From Spirochaetaceae bacterium (lineage in GTDB: Bacteria > Spirochaetota > Spirochaetia > Treponematales > Treponemataceae): 7,571 nt of DNA. The stretch's first letter is position 1; every line of letters begins with the position of its first letter. Made by a program: the position numbers and the translations under genes. The notes below the pieces were generated by a model. It saw only the letters and a program-made list of their open reading frames with translations. It was not told where the DNA came from and ran no database searches. The stretch spans positions 1 through 7,571 of the forward strand of contig JAGCMR010000040.1 in NCBI GenBank assembly GCA_017646305.1. The letters are read 5' to 3'. Below, one piece after another: positions 7,268 to 7,571 of the stretch.

Positions 7268-7322
7268 TTAAAAAAGCTTGTAAAAAAAAGTGAGATTTTT
7301 TAAAAAAATAGAATTATAAATG
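7268..7322. promoter_or_regulatory. A/T-rich region between divergent promoters, possible UP element
   Basis: Runs of A and T in phase-like clusters (for example the near-palindrome ATTTTTT/AAAAAAT at 7295-7309) lie directly upstream of the -35 of both the minus-strand promoter and the first plus-strand promoter. Such tracts typically bind the RNA polymerase alpha C-terminal domain or bend DNA. The role is inferred from composition and position only. Confidence 0.4.
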
Positions 7323-7351
7323 TTGACAAAACAAATGAGCTGTGATATATT
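7323..7351 (+). promoter_or_regulatory. strong extended -10 promoter P1 reading out of the right edge
   Basis: Perfect TTGACA (7323-7328), a 17-base spacer, and TATATT (7346-7351) preceded by TGA as an extended -10. Initiation would fall near 7358, the first base of a stem that pairs CGTTGTCG (7358-7365) with CGACAACG (7395-7402). No open reading frame follows closely, which suits a stable-RNA promoter better than a simple mRNA promoter. Confidence 0.8.
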
Positions 7352-7435
7352 CTCACTCGTTGTCGCAAGACAGACGCTACGAGCGACTGAGTAACGACAA
7401 CGACAAAAAAACTTGAAAAAGTTTTTGAGAAGTGC

Positions 7436-7465
7436 TTGACAAAGTGAAACGATTTGTGATAAACT
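7436..7465 (+). promoter_or_regulatory. second tandem promoter P2
   Basis: Perfect TTGACA (7436-7441), an 18-base spacer and TAAACT (7460-7465, 4 of 6 matches) preceded by TGA. The bases TGTGATA sit at the same place relative to the -10 in P1 and P2. The two promoters are 113-114 bases apart, similar to the tandem P1/P2 arrangement of many rRNA operons. Initiation would be near 7472. Confidence 0.65.
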
Positions 7466-7500
7466 AGCTTCACTTGCGAAAGCAAAGCGATGTAAATCGC

Positions 7501-7571
7501 ATGGTCTTAAACATTATGAGGGAAGGGAAGAAATACGACGAGCTTCTCGAAAGAGAAGTTATAAGTCAGCA
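7501..7571 (+). CDS. possible start of a small or truncated coding region (weak)
   Basis: From ATG 7501, or ATG 7516 five codons later, the frame stays open to the window edge. From 7516 it reads MREGKKYDELLEREVISQ. The composition is protein-like, but no ribosome binding site precedes either ATG; the purine-rich GGAAGGGAAG lies after both. The stretch also forms a GNRA-capped hairpin, which favours an RNA leader. I do not recognise the peptide. Confidence 0.2.
   Translation, partial: MVLNIMREGKKYDELLEREVISQ

Larger units (their letters stand above)
7358..7571 (+). other. structured leader region, probably the 5' end of a stable-RNA (possibly rRNA) transcript
   Basis: Several hairpins follow the tandem promoters. 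CGTTGTCG/CGACAACG (7358-7365/7395-7402) encloses CGCT/AGCG (7375-7378/7382-7385). AAAAACTT/AAGTTTTT (7407-7414/7419-7426) has a GAAA loop. TTGC/GCAA (7474-7477/7482-7485) has a GAAA loop, GCGAT/ATCGC (7487-7491/7496-7500) a GTAA loop, and AGCTTCTC/GAGAAGTT (7541-7548/7553-7560, one G-U) a GAAA loop. No 16S start sequence is reached, so the rRNA identity is inference from promoter strength and structure. A coding alternative is listed separately. Confidence 0.4.

Noticed and set aside
7407..7426. AAAAACTT-gaaa-AAGTTTTT as an intrinsic terminator between P1 and P2
   Set aside because: The stem is almost entirely A-T with only one G-C pair and no T tract beyond the stem, so it is unlikely to terminate efficiently.
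1..7571. CRISPR array, tRNA, insertion sequence or prophage genes
   Set aside because: No regularly spaced repeats, cloverleaf with CCA-type acceptor, transposase or phage proteins were seen on either strand.

Overview
The window looks like ordinary chromosome of a host-associated spirochaete, most likely a Treponema species. The support is circumstantial: moderate-to-low GC, a serine protease made as a lipoprotein, a MAF/DUF115 (motility accessory factor) protein, and a membrane-anchored SurA/PpiD-like protein. The genus is inferred from protein character, not from a marker gene. No mobile element, CRISPR array, tRNA or complete rRNA was seen.

Layout. (1) 3-350 (+) is the 3' end of an unrecognised gene. 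It overlaps by 8 bases the start of (2) a 558-aa lipoprotein S1C (HtrA-like) protease with PDZ domains, at 343-2019. (3) A 68-base gap holds a candidate promoter and a hairpin that contains a perfect Shine-Dalgarno sequence; it leads into lepA (elongation factor 4) at 2088-3893. (4) lepA converges on a 593-aa DUF115/MAF-type protein at 3901-5682 (-). Only 7 bases separate the two stop codons, and both stops lie inside one palindrome that serves as a two-way terminator. (5) Upstream of the DUF115 gene on the minus strand is a 494-aa membrane-anchored parvulin-like chaperone at 5715-7199. The two probably form one transcript from a good extended -10 promoter at 7238-7267. (6) 7200-7571 has no securely identified gene. 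It carries that minus-strand promoter, a very A/T-rich stretch, and two strong plus-strand promoters in tandem, 113-114 bases apart, followed by a run of GNRA-capped hairpins. This resembles the front of a stable-RNA (possibly rRNA) operon lying just past the window.

How the genes fit together. Three of the five proteins act at or beyond the inner membrane: the protease lipoprotein and the PpiD/SurA-like protein suggest envelope protein quality control, and the DUF115 protein suggests surface or flagellar glycosylation. LepA is a housekeeping translation factor. I found no evidence of a new multi-gene system. The most unusual features are RNA/DNA structures: a 16-bp hairpin inside the DUF115 reading frame, the stop-codon palindrome shared by lepA and its neighbour, the hairpin in the lepA leader, and the structured leader at the right end. 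The parvulin-like protein also contains no histidine at all.
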